DNA of 64,000 bases, taken from Pezicula radicicola (taxonomy: Eukaryota > Ascomycota > Leotiomycetes > Helotiales > Dermateaceae). Under the pieces are notes generated by a model. It searched no databases, was not told the origin of the DNA, and worked only from the letters and a program-made list of their open reading frames with translations. Positions within the stretch are counted from its first letter, which is position 1, and each line of letters starts with the position of its first letter. Position numbers and translations under genes: made by a program. The stretch is from contig PDUO01000020.1 of the NCBI GenBank assembly GCA_003008705.1, positions 560,817 through 624,816 on the forward strand. The letters are read 5' to 3'. Below, in pieces: positions 12,670 through 24,237 of the stretch.

Positions 12670-14361
12670 ATGGACTCAGAAGACGACTTCATGTCTGGCA
12701 TGTCCAGCGAAGACGATGTTCTACAAGATGAGAGCGATAACGACGATGGATCTGCAGATGGTATGAGCAAAGAGATTGCCTGCTACCCCTCCTTAGTGAC
12801 CTGTGCTGACAATATATCAAAACAAACAGACTTTAACTTTGACGAACCAGAACCTGATGACATAGGATTCTCGCAGAAAGATGAACCGAAGAAGGAGAAG
12901 AGATCATTTGACATCAAGTTCCGAGTCTACCATCCAGAGCATATTCAGAAGCAACAGGATGACCTCATCGACGAAGTCAACATGATCCTCAATATCCGAA
13001 AAGAAGACGCGGCTATTCTTCTACGACACTTTCGATGGAATAAAGAGCGTTTGATAGAGGATTATATGGACCGTCCAGACAAGGTATTGGAGAGTGCAGG
13101 GTTGGGACCAAGCTCAACAGGTCCGCCAAAGCTTGAAGTCATACCGGAATTCATGTGTGACATCTGCTGCGAGGATGAGGAGGGGCTGCAGTCCTTTGCC
13201 ATGAAGTGTGGACATCGATACTGTGTCAACTGTTATAACCAGTACCTGGGACAAAAGATTAAGGAAGAAGGAGAAGCTGCCCGCATTCAATGTCCACAGG
13301 ACGGCTGTAAGCGTATCATTGATGCAAAGTCCCTAGATCTACTCGTTGCTGCCGATCTCAAAACTCGCTACCTCGAACTTCTCACACGAACCTATGTGGA
13401 AGATAAAGAAATCCTGAAATGGTGCCCAGCCCCAGACTGCGATAATGCCATTGAGTGCGGCGTCAAGAAGAAGGACCTCGACAAGGTTGTGCCAACTGTC
13501 GTGTGCGACTGTAAGCACCGTTTCTGTTTTGGCTGTATTTTGGCAGAACATCAACCTGCTCCTTGTGACCTAGTCAAGAAATGGCTGAAGAAATGTGCGG
13601 ACGACTCTGAAACGGCCAACTGGATTCACGCCAACACAAAAGAGTGTCCAAAATGCAACTCCACAATCGAGAAGAATGGAGGCTGCAACCACATGACATG
13701 TAGAAAGTGTAAGCACGAATTCTGTTGGATGTGTATGGGTTTGTGGTCTGAGCATGGAACGAGTTGGTACAACTGTAACAGGTTCGAGGAGAAGAGCGGA
13801 TCCGAAGCTCGCGATGCTCAAGCCAAATCTCGTGTGTCCCTTGAGCGATACCTTCATTACTACAACCGCTATGCCAATCACGAACAGTCTGCAAAGCTTG
13901 ATAAGGATATCTTCCATAAGACAGAGAAGAAAATGATTCAGTTACAGACAGCATCGGGCATGTCCTGGATTGAGGTCCAGTACCTCTCGTCCGCCTCCCA
14001 AGCACTTCAAACTTGTCGACAAACACTTAAGTGGACGTACGCGTTTGCATTTTACCTAGCCCGCAATAACTTGACTGTCATGTTCGAAGACAATCAGAAG
14101 GATCTTGAAATGGCAGTTGAAGCCCTGTCGGAAATGTTCGAAAAACCTGTTGCTGACCTCGCCGACCCCAAACTTAAGGTGGAAATTATGGATAAGACAT
14201 CCTACTGCAACAAGCGCCGTGTCATACTACTCGCCGACACAGCCGATAACCTCGCAAATGGTGTGTGGTCCTGGTCTATTGATCCATGATCTTTTATTCC
14301 TTGTAACCTCGTACTGACGAATCGCTTTCCAGGAGAATGGGAGTTCACCGTCGGCTCCTAA
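12670..14361 (+). CDS. Ariadne-type RBR E3 ubiquitin ligase
   Basis: RBR ligases pass ubiquitin through a catalytic Cys in RING2; Ariadne members cooperate with neddylated cullins. Exons are 12670-12760, 12830-14260 and 14333-14361, giving 516 residues. The first intron is 69 nt and could be mistaken for coding because it keeps the frame, but it has consensus ends and splicing gives an acidic run joined to DFNFDEPEP. Domains: acidic N-terminus, UBA-like segment (about 60-125), RING1 from about residue 139 (CDICCEDE), IBR (CAPDCD region, CDCKHRFCFGC), and RING2 with CPKC...GGCNHMTC, where the GGC Cys at about 316 is the expected catalytic residue. An Ariadne domain with WYNCNRF and RYLHYYNRY follows. 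The last exon supplies the terminal GEWEFTVGS. The start lies in CACCATGG. Confidence 0.94.
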
Positions 14362-15584
14362 AGGAGCACCCTACGATGGTCAATTTAGCAGAAGTGCACT
14401 GAGCTCCCAGAACATCTAGTGTGCCTCGGTGATCCGGGTCGAGGCTCTTCATTATGTTGGAATGATGTCCTTTTTTCCCCGTCACGGAAGTTGACCACTC
14501 AATCATGCATTTAAATCGGCGTTCCTGCGTATCTCTATAGTCCGAATTTCCGCTAATTGACTCACCGTCCGTTGCATTAACGGTCTGGCTTTTCTTGCAT
14601 TGGATCGGGGGGAGCATTTCGGCGCAAGCTTCTCTTTTCTCATTCAGAGGGCTGGGAGGGGGTTTGAGATATATGGGCTTGGGATGACATGTACGGGACA
14701 AGAGAAGAGCGTGGGATCACGCAGATAAAGCGGATGCAAATACTCACTGGAATGAAATATGAACTATATGCACCAAGTCATTAACGATGAAGACTCGAGG
14801 TGAAGTATGTAATGAAGGTTTGTAATGATGGAACTGAGCAGATGACGCCGTTGCTACAAAAAGGGGCCTTTCTACACCCATCCCTTCCAGCTCGAGTAAC
14901 TTGAATGCAGTTTGTCAAACGGTACCTATTTACTATATATACGGCCGCTAGTAACGAAGATGATAATTTAGGTAGTGGCGGAGTTGGGCAGTTGGTGGTA
15001 ATTTAGCAACCGAATCCTTCTGTGGAAGACTCTGTTTGGGGTGCCAACTCTGTGTCTGTATTCTATATTCTGTCCAGAGCTAAGAACTCTATAGGAGCCT
15101 TACTTATAGACTTCTATTACAAAGATATTGCTGGTTATAAAAAGACAAAAGTAAGGGTAGTTACAGGACTATTCTAGACCGTACTTCCCTGTTCAACATC
15201 TTCTTTATTTACAGGGTATTTGCTAGGGGTTCTCTTCAAAACTTTATCTATTGCCATGATATAAAACCAAAATGTGTATTTATCGAGTCTACACTCGGAA
15301 CTGTATGTACTCTCATAGACAATTGCAATTGCCACTGTCATTGCAATTTACCAAATATCAACAGCAGAAGAATAGAAACTAGGTACTGAATCCTAAACAC
15401 CCTGTCCCACCTTCCTTCCATGGCGCCAAACTTTATAACTCCCAAGCCTCACACAAAATCATAATATCGCTCTGTAACGCCATTCTCCTTCCTTACTCCG
15501 TCAATGACTTTCTTAGCCATGCATAATCGCTACGTCTCCTGAACATCCGTTAAAAAATCCATACCTTCCATCATTACTAATGTC
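14362..15584. other. Intergenic between convergent genes
   Basis: The 1.2 kb between the ligase and exo1 stop codons is AT-rich with many TA steps. The minus-strand frame at 14345-14701 has no recognisable domain and overlaps the end of the ligase gene. Nothing else is seen. Confidence 0.4.
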
Positions 15585-18026
15585 TCATCCAGCATATGCG
15601 TACTGGGCAATGTCGAGCGTTCTGGTCCGCTGAACAGGCGATAATGCATCCTCATCTCCCTCACTGTCATGTATTATCATATCCTCGCTTCCTACCTGCG
15701 CTAATGCTATGTTTTCTAACTCGTCTGGGTAGGGCAAAGGAATAGAAGCAGGCTCGATGGGTATATCCTTTCGGTCATCTGAGATCACAGGAAACGGGGC
15801 ACCGTTCTTTCCGAGCAATGACCGGCGATTGGTATTGCTGTTATTCTTGAATGTAGAGAGTGGCGTCAGGGGAGGTGTCGGTGGGGGGTTAGACTTGAGA
15901 GTTGCTCTCATGCCCATTCGCTGAAGCGGTGTCATTTTGGGCTTCGATGAGAAAACTGGCAATGGCTTTGGTGCTAGTGCTGTGTTGAGCTTGACAGCAA
16001 TTGGAATTTTGGACTGCTTTTGAGGCAAACTGGAGGGTGGTGTGGGTATATCTCGGGTGTTGCACAGTGAGTTGGGTGTCATCGTGAAGGTAAATCTATC
16101 TTTCAAATTTAGTTGTGGTGCAGGCAAATCATAGTCTCCAGGTGAGGGCGGCTGTTCTGCTGAGCTTGCAACGGATGTTGTGGGTGTTAGACTCGGAGCT
16201 GGGTACTGAGAAGCAGAGATGACATTGGTGTGCTCAGTTTGTTGCAACTGCTCTTTCTCCATCGTGGTATCATCCTCCTGAAAGATTGAAAACGTCTTCT
16301 TTGTTTGTAGATTGTTATTTGTGAAGCCATCAAAGCCAGGAAGATTTCGCATTTCTTCCTCGACCGAATCGTCCGAGAAGATGTGGATGTCATCCTTCTT
16401 GGAGCGCTTATTCCTAAATCTGGCAAGCGTTGGACTTGGTTCAGATACACCTGCAAAAAAGCGGCTTGGAACAAGTTCCATCTTCCGACCCGTACCAGGA
16501 GACACTACTAGTTCACTTTCTGAACACAGGCGAGCTCTTTTTTGTGGTCGCGGTTCGGTATTACTTGAAGTTCGTGTTGGGGCAATGCTGCTCCGGACTG
16601 GTTGCGGTGCAGCTTGAGGAAGCTGTATCTCTGGCTCTGTAACCGATCTCTGTAGGTATGGTCGAGACTGAATAGGACTTGCCAACCAAGGACCAGAATT
16701 TCTGCGTAGAGCATCCTGCTGACTTGGTGAGGGAGTAAAACAATTGATATCCAATTCTGCAAGTGGCACACGCTTCGGCTTGAAGAAATTTTCGATGGGT
16801 TTTCCATTCTTGGGGTCGATCGAAGAAACTGATCGCTGTAGCTGAGGTCGAAATCGTATCTTTGGTGTCGATGCTGTGACCATCGTGTTTCTAGTTGCAA
16901 CCACAATTGGGACTTTCGTCATGGGATTTAGGTCTCCTTTTGCAACACCTTGAGCAATATGAGGCTCCACGTAAGCTCCAATGAATGACATCTTCTCTTC
17001 GTCTATAGGTTGCTCAGGTGCGGTGTGCAGGACCAAAGTTTGTGTCTTAGGACAGAAGACTCTCTGGTACAAGAAGGTGAATTCGGCTTGTTGGAAAGCC
17101 TCAAGGTAGCCTTTCGGCACGTGGTATTTTCCATCAAACTGTAACATCCGAAGGACTTTTTCGATGGTCTTGTGTTTCCTCACCATTCGGTAAGCGGTCT
17201 TCAGGCCCATGTTGTTAATACTAGGCAAGTAATCACATCCGCTCAAAATTGCCATTCGCCGAAACTCTGCATCAGACCAGCCTGTGAAACTAACTTCCTT
17301 GCAAGCACAAAAATCCGATTTATTAATCTCAATGCAGTTTCCGTACTGATCAAGCTTGGTGAGAAGACACTTTGCGCCAAAGACCAACAAATCAGAGTCC
17401 TCAGACAAAATTCCATCAATAACACCAATTCGCTCCAAATATACCATTTGAGCGTCTGCTTCGTACGGCGCAACGACGTACTGTACACCAGTTTTTTTTA
17501 ATTCGTCAATAAGTTGGCGGGCCATTTCCGGGGAGACGTCGACCGCCTTTTGTAATTCAAGATGTGCCAGTGACGTCTTTCCAGCTTTCAGCAAATCCAA
17601 GCCAGCCCTTCTGCTTTCTTCTCTGCGCTTGTTCCGGTCTGCTTCAGTGGCGGCTTTGCTAGGGAGGTAATCGCCGTCAAAGATTAGGAACGGGGTTACA
17701 CCAAAGTGTTGCAACATTCGAACTCGATGCATACAAAAGTCGACGAACCTGTGCCACGTTAGTTTCTCGGTTGCATGAGTAAGGCATCAGCAGGGTTATA
17801 ACAACTTTCTAGTTGGTTTTCCTGTTGCAAGGTCTATTGCACAAGCCACAGTTCCACGGTGAAGCCAGCCATATGCATCAACACCGAGGGTCTTCCCCTC
17901 GAATTTCTTAAGATTGCATGGCTTGTGAATTGATTTGAGCAAAGGAAGCAAACCTACCGAGAATCAGTAGTGTATTTGGAAAAGGGGGGAGGGGGGAGGG
18001 GGAATTGACTGACCTTGAATGCCCAT
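15585..18026 (-). CDS. exo1: Exonuclease 1 (5'-3' FEN1/XPG family)
   Basis: Exo1 resects DNA 5'-3' in mismatch repair and double-strand-break processing in the nucleus. Exons are 18026-18014 (13 nt, MGIQ plus one base), 17953-17806 and 17748-15585, giving 774 residues. The first exon is too short for ORF calling but is fixed by the invariant MGIQGLLPLLKSIHKP start. Catalytic features: VDAYGWLH, FDGDYLPSK, EADAQMVYL (about 150-158), EDSDLLVFG with Asp at about 171 and 173, and GCDYLPS (about 224). The C-terminal half is disordered and Ser/Pro-rich; SRFF at about 482-485 resembles the Mlh1-interacting MIP box. Intron 2 has a GTTGTT donor, slightly off consensus. The gene is divergent from tma16. 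Confidence 0.96.
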
Positions 18027-18506
18027 CTTGGAACAGGTTGTGTGTGCGCCACTCGAGGCACAACAAATGTCAACACGCAAACATATATTGATTAGATATG
18101 AACGAAGGTCCTGTGGGTTAGTAGGAGGGAACTGAGCGAAAGGAAATCAAATTGAAGGCCAGCCAAAAAAAAACAATCCGAAAGAAACTAGAGAGGAAAT
18201 TTGTCGCGGGTAGCTTCGAAGATGTACTTTCTTCAACACCTGGACGCGACTCCCCCCAAAATCCTTGGCGCGTCTGTCCCCGGCTGCTGGTTCACGGAGT
18301 GACCACACACAGTAGTTGTTGTTGTTCCGCTCCGATTGTTCGGAAACGCTACCACTGGACTGTGGTACTACGTTCAGTAAGCGGGGCCTTGCCCGACTGG
18401 TCCTGTACGATAAACTTTCCAAAAAGTTCTTGATAAGAATAAGAAAGTTTATCGAGATATTTGACAAAGTTATATCCCCCAGATACACATCCACAGTCCC
18501 GACATC
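18027..18506. promoter_or_regulatory. Divergent promoter region of exo1 and tma16
   Basis: The 480 bp include two CGCG-containing sites, ACGCGA at 18244-18249 and CGCGT at 18269-18273. They resemble half-matches to the MCB box, but neither is a full ACGCGT. No coding is seen. Confidence 0.35.
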
Positions 18507-19164
18507 ATGCCAAAGAGCCTAGAAAAGACGCGCAAGAAGATTGCCAAAAAGAAGGGCAACATCACAGCGTTACATGAGAACTCCCGGGATTCGCAGAGGT
18601 TGAGGAGGGCATTGATGAGAGATGATAAATTGGTCAGGGTTGCAGCTGCACGGAAGAAGAATGATAAACCACTTGGTATATAGCACCCTCTCAAGACAGA
18701 AAGTATGCGATTGTGCTAATTTATAACTCAAGTTCACCGAGCTGCCTATTTTCAAGAAGCTATTCGACAAACCGAAGGCGGAGAAGGAAAACCCTTGGGG
18801 TTGGACGCAATCCAGATTTTGATCCAAACCTTTGTACACCAACACGATGAAGAATTCAATGCTATGAAGAAGGAACGTCGAGCCGGCCAACCTGCCAGCA
18901 CGAGGCAGGACATCCTCCGCATGAAGATTGCAGCTGATGAGAAGGAATACGAGAATGGGTTTTGTGAGCTACACCCTTCGCTCTAATCCATATAATCATA
19001 ACTAACCAGTACTAGACTTGCCAGACCTTACGGACGAGGAAAACGTCACTTATCTCGATAGATGGAAGGGAGATTGGTCATATTTATCTACTTTGAAGTG
19101 GGTGCGTATAACAAGTGCAGGAACCATTACACCAGCAATCTTCCCACCAAAAGGAAATTCATGA
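18507..19164 (+). CDS. tma16: Translation machinery-associated protein 16 (TMA16)
   Basis: Tma16 is a nuclear factor that binds pre-60S particles. Three exons, 18507-18675, 18733-18963 and 19016-19164, give 182 residues. Seen: a basic N-terminus (MPKSLEKTRKKIAKKKGN), RAAYFQEAI, a charged helical middle and the LPDLTDEENV...WKGDW...LSTLKWVRI end typical of the family. The third-exon acceptor is ambiguous: a TAG at 19013-19015 gives GFYLPDL, while a CAG six bases earlier (19007-19009) also keeps the frame and adds two residues. I prefer the TAG from family spacing. The stop is at 19162-19164. Neighbouring mam33 converges on it. Confidence 0.88.
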
Positions 19165-19671
19165 GCTGTAAATATGGGTTGGCGTTTTAGAGGTGCATAT
19201 ATTGGCTGGAGTCGGAGTTACTAAAATTGCTTGACCCCGCCTGATGAGAGGACTTTGTCCTGTCTTTATCTCATACAGTACCTAAACTTGAAGCCAAAGA
19301 TTCGTTGACAACAAAAACAAGCCAACCTCCCAGCGCTACCAATTTTCAAAGCCGTGGATCATTCTCAATCAGTGGTCAAATTCTATTTTCCAAACTACTG
19401 ATCATCTCTTATTCAGCCTTTTATTTGTATTAATGTTTCAGTTCAAGCTAATTTGCAGAAGTATAACGAACTATAGAGGTAAATTTTACTAAGTCGATGG
19501 AATTCACAGGTCATACCAGACCGTATATTATTGTCGTACATGGTTCTTCATTTCATTATGTTATACAGTGCTATGCTAAAGCACGTTAAACAAGAAGATA
19601 ATATACAAGATGGCTGTTTTCAGAGTGGAAGTGGTAATAAGACAACAGATGAAGACAACATTAGCCATAGC
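19165..19671. other. Intergenic between convergent tma16 and mam33
   Basis: The 507 bp are AT-rich and hold only 3' UTR-like sequence. No repeat or gene is seen. Confidence 0.4.
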
Positions 19672-20612
19672 TTAGGCCTCGACAAACCCCTTGACGTTAG
19701 ATAGCCATCTCAGGTACTCCTTCTGTTCCTTCGAATCAATGTAATCGGGCACAAAGATAGCCAAAGCTGCGTTGATTCCTCTCTCGTCCAAGTATCTCTC
19801 CAATAGGACCTGGAGATCTTCATCCAGATTTCCGAAAGGTGGGCCGACATACATGTCCTGTCGCTCATGGGCCTTCTCTGCGGTCTTGACGTGGGCGTGG
19901 GTGGCATCGGCATAATAGTAGACATTGTCAATAACAATCATGCCATCTTGGGCAACAGTCTCGACAGCGAGGGCACCCTTGCCAGGCTTCTCGATGACAA
20001 CGTTGACACGAGCTGGGAATGATGGTTGTTGCTCTTCTGAGCCCTCGTCCTGACCCTCGAGTGAATCTTCAGGTGCTTGCTTGAATTTGTTGGGGTCGCC
20101 CTCGTTGATATTCTCTGAGTCCATGTCCTCGTCACTGAGAGCACGATCTTCATAATCGTTTTCAGGGTCGATGTTAAGATCTGCGATGGAGAATGTGACT
20201 CGGATGCTGCAGAAATGGTCAGCCCAGTGTAGTAAAAGAAATCGGTAACAGTTGCTTACGTTTCGTCGCCAAACTTTCTTGTAAGGACAACCTCTTCTTG
20301 TCCAGGGGTGTCGTGGAGCTCGAAAGGACCGTTCTTGAGGTACTCGGTGATGCTGGTGGGAACTGGGTCTGCGTCCTTCATCTCGTTCTCCATCTCAATC
20401 TCGGATTTGAGCTTTGCTACCAATTCCGCATCACCATCACCCTTTGATCTCCTCGACGATGTGGAGAAAGCTGCGGCGCATTGTGTTCTAGCTGGCTTCA
20501 AGGCTGATTGTAGCAAAGAGCTTGGTCGTGCTGCTGGGCGTCTAATTGCTAAGGCGGATAATCGAGAAACAGCACGAGGTGCCGAGCGGGCGAAGGAACG
20601 GATGGAAAGCAT
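19672..20612 (-). CDS. mam33: Mitochondrial matrix acidic protein, MAM33/p32 family
   Basis: MAM33/p32 (C1QBP) forms a doughnut-shaped acidic trimer in the mitochondrial matrix and supports mitochondrial translation. Exons are 20612-20260 and 20206-19672, giving 295 residues. The N-terminus (about 1-55) is rich in Arg, Ser and Ala and lacks acidic residues, as in a mitochondrial presequence. Next come acidic helices (DAELVAKLKSEIEME), LNIDPENDYEDR, YVGPPFGNLDEDLQ, LLERYLDERGIN and YLRWLSNVKGFVEA at the end. The ATG at 20612 was chosen over upstream codons because it begins the presequence. It lies head-to-tail behind gcd6 with 366 bp between. Confidence 0.93.
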
Positions 20613-20978
20613 GGTGAGTGATGTAAATAAAGAGTCTGAGTTGGATGAATACCGATTGTAGAAGTGGTGGTGATTTTTATTAATGATGGAGAGCTTCAAA
20701 AATTCTTAGCGCGAGGCTGTTGCTTTTTAAGTGTGACGCTAGTCAGGGGAATTCACGTGATAGTAGGTACTTCTAATGCTATTTCTGTTCGATGGCAGGG
20801 TATGCTACCAAGAGTTGTCACAGTTGTAGATGTACTTTTAACTATATTTCATTGCTTTGGGGCTTATTTTGTGGCAATTATTGTTGATGTTATTCATTAC
20901 ATCTAGCAGCAGATGCAAAGCCTCTGTAACTACTGTAACTTGGGTTTCCAGAATCCAGAGGCTTCAAGATTTCAAGTA
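20613..20978. other. Intergenic between gcd6 stop and mam33 start
   Basis: These 366 bp act as the mam33 upstream region. They include a TTCACGTGA palindrome near 20752. No coding is seen. Confidence 0.4.
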
Positions 20979-23318
20979 TCAATCACTTTCCTCCTCACTA
21001 CTCTCCTCTTCTTCTTCAGCCTCATTCAACCAGACAATAAAGGCCCTAGTCTTCTCCCGTACCTTCTTCATCTCTGGGTTCTCGTCGTCTCCCAGTGCTT
21101 CGGCTTCCTGCCACCACTTCAAGTACGCGTCTTCCTCAAGAACCTCCATCTCGTACAATCTCTGACAGATCACTAACAAAATGGTATTGCCATTACTCCT
21201 GTGCACCAAATCCTTCTGCAGAGCTCTGATGAAGTCTACCTGAGCTTCTTCTGTCTTCTCTAGTCCAATCACTACCTCGTTCAGAAATTTATTTGCGCCG
21301 TGCAATCCGAACGCTTGCGCTGCTGCCCTTTTGGCTTCGACATGATCATTCTCGACGAGTTGAGATATCCTTTTTGAGAAAGCCACTGCTACGGCACGTC
21401 TAATCTGATGGTCATCGGCGTTATTGGACAAGCGTAAGCCCATGAATTCTAGCTTTGCTGAGTCAAAATCCCCGTTCTCTTTCAGTGTATCTAAAATTCC
21501 GGCGACAGCATCCGCGTGAAAATTATCATGAGAACTTCCCTGTTCGTCACCAGAAGTAGACTCTGCAAAACTTGATAGGCGGGAGCGCGGAAGGTGTTCG
21601 GAGTCACCGCTAATGGAGGATGAGATAGTGGAGATGGATTCGGAAGATATATTCAGGTGCGCAGTGGAGTAGACAAGAGACCGGTGGAAGACACCGGATT
21701 CTTCATCATCTTCATCATCATCATCATCTTTAAATTCGTAGCCTTCACCGCCGCTGCCAACAATTTTTGTGTCGGTAGGTACCGGAGACAGAAGCCCGTC
21801 TTGCTCGCTGTTGAGATTCTTCTTTGCTCGGGTGATCCGTGATCCTTGGTTCACTTCCTTGCCACCAGCGATCCTCACACCGTAAGAAATCAAAGCTCCT
21901 GGTTGAATCTTACAGCTCTTGCCAATAACGGCCTCGTTGGCGATAATGGCTCGGTTGATAGTTGCGCCATCGGCAACAACTACATCGTCCCAGATATAGG
22001 CGTCTTGGATCGTGACATTCTTTCCAATCTGACATCTCCTTCCAATGATGCTGTTGGATATGACACTTCCATCTCCAATACTTGTATCCTTTCCTAAGAC
22101 TGTTCGTTTGCCCACTTTACAGTTTCTGGCCAGTATGACCCCGTTCTCTTTACACAAACCTCCTCTCTCGAACATGTATGTTTGATGCTTTAGAAGATTG
22201 CTGTCTGGGACAAGAGGATAAGTCCATCTACCAAGGACGTCTTTGCTCACAGCCTCGTAAGACTGAAGGTTTGAAACGCGAGCTGCATAATGATCAGAGA
22301 CAATCTCGGTGTGTATTGTCTTACCGTTCAGTTCGAAATCCTTTAATACTCCATGTAAAAACTGTATCCTAGGAGCATTGTAATCAAATCCCTCGGTCCA
22401 TAACGCTAGGACATCAGGTGTACATATATCAATGCCACAGTCAATTAAGTCTGTCCTAATCTCAATCTCACCGTGCTGTGATAACAATTCTGGATCCAGA
22501 TTAACGTATCGGTTGGCTTGTAAGGGGTGCATCTCCTCATAGTGGAGGCATCTATTCTTCGTTGGATCAGTCACAAAAACAGGTGTGATTCCTGATGACT
22601 TAGTCCTATGTTCTCCGGGACCTCCAGCCCGTAATATCATAGTCATAATAGCGTTCTTGTCAGCAATCCTCCTAGCTCTATGTGCAGAGAGTGCAGCATC
22701 AATTGGGAGGTTCGATATGAGGTCCCCGTGAACGAGCAGAAAGTCACCAACTATCACATCTCGGTTATCCAGGTCTCGTAGAGCATCACCTACAGAGCGA
22801 GCGATTGTCTTCATGATTTCGACTCTACTGAATGGTGATGCTGGGGAGGTAGGCGGATACCATTTTGAAGACTGGATATAACTCTCCAGTTGTTCAGTGT
22901 GTGCGCCACAGTATATGTGTATGTCCGACACGCCAGACATGGCAAGAAATTCGAGGGTGTATTCGATGAGGGGAGTGTTCGCTAATGGCAATAGACACTG
23001 GCATAAAATCAGCATCAATTCTAGTTTCCATACACACATCTGCCGTCTAGAAGAGAGTGGGTAGAAGGCGCACGTACTCTTGGTGTCTCCAACGTAAAAG
23101 GACTGAATCTCGTCTCGAATGAGTCGGCAAGAATCTAACGGAAATCAATTCATATCCTTTTTGTTCGCATCCCATGTCGACTTCAGGTAGGACCTTACCA
23201 CTGCCTGTAGGACTTCATCTCCTTCATCTTCAACCTTCTTTCCCCCACCTGCGCCTTTCTTGTTACCTGCAGCCTTCCCCCCACCAGATCCTTTCGGGGG
23301 CTTTTGCGCATGCGCCAT
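20979..23318 (-). CDS. gcd6: Translation initiation factor eIF2B subunit epsilon
   Basis: eIF2B-epsilon is the catalytic subunit of the GDP-GTP exchange factor for eIF2. Three exons, 23318-23199, 23134-23078 and 22997-20979, give 731 residues. Splicing yields a Gly/Lys-rich start (MAHAQKPPKG), LQAVV joined to ILADSFETRF, and then PRCLLPLANTPLIEYTLEFL, the conserved nucleotidyl-transferase-like start. Left-handed beta-helix hexapeptide repeats follow (IIGRRCQIGKNVTIQDAYIW and neighbours). The C-terminal W2/HEAT domain ends with aromatic-acidic boxes (LKWWQEAEAL, FIVWLNEAEEEE). A very acidic Asp/Glu run at about residue 490 is encoded by a CAT/ATC microsatellite near 21702-21730. Confidence 0.95.
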
Positions 23319-24237
23319 CTTTGCGTCCACACACAACACGCCTTAAAACCTCGGACGGTGATTGCTGTATATCAGCCAAGATGGTGACTTGGTCTAGACT
23401 CAGTGGAGAGAAATGGTTTAAATGTCGTGCCACCGCCTGTACAGATTGGACCTGATACCTGATATCGCAGAACTGGCAAGGCGCAAAGAGTCAGCAGAAA
23501 GTTGACTCAATACTTTTTAGCGGCTTCGCTTCCGTGATCGTCGTCAGGGATTTTCGGCATTGTTCCGGTACACAAGCGTGACAGGCGGCGTGGAAAAGGC
23601 TTACCGTTCGGTCTCGAACATGGAGGACTGAGATGGTCTGACTTTTAGGCCTAGACCTCATCGATTCACTGGGGCATGAAAAGCATATTACAACGTCCTC
23701 CCTTCTCTCTCTCTGTTCTACTGTTGGGAATTTATATTATCGTTGCCTTCACTTGGCGAAGATTCATCGTTGACACTTCAAAACCGTGACTCCCACGTTG
23801 AAGACTGGGGCCAATTGAAGCTTTCTACGGAGCTACGGAGCTACCTCCACTTCACTACACTACACGCAACAGAACATTCACTATGTGGATTACAGGTAGT
23901 TCAACTTATGGTACGAAAGTACCAAGGTATATTGCTAAACTGCAAAACATGGCACACAGTTTTTCGCCATCATATGGCAACGAGTTTGAGCCCACCAGCG
24001 CCTGAATAATGATCGTCAAGCTCGTCCGATAAATGCGACCTTGAGAGGGTACTTCCATGCCTCCTTTCCTATTGCCGCAGGCGCCGCTGTGGCCTTTAAG
24101 GACTTGAAAAGAACCCTACGCCGAAAAATGCCAAAGCAACTACAGCAAGCGTCATCAAACCACCATCCAACAAACCCTATTTCTCTATAATATATACAAA
24201 CGATTGATAAGAATTGGATCATAACAGAACGAGACAT
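23319..24237. other. Intergenic, gcd6 promoter and skn7 3' region
   Basis: About 920 bp. A short duplication GGAGCTACGGAGCTAC is seen near 23828. The plus-strand frame at 23743-24009 has no recognisable domain. Nothing else is seen. Confidence 0.35.

Noticed and set aside
12761..12829. Continuous coding through this 69 nt stretch
   Set aside because: It has consensus intron ends, and removing it gives an uninterrupted acidic segment; it keeps the frame only because its length is a multiple of three.
14345..14701. Minus-strand frame of 118 codons
   Set aside because: It overlaps the ligase 3' end and has no recognisable domain or codon-use support.
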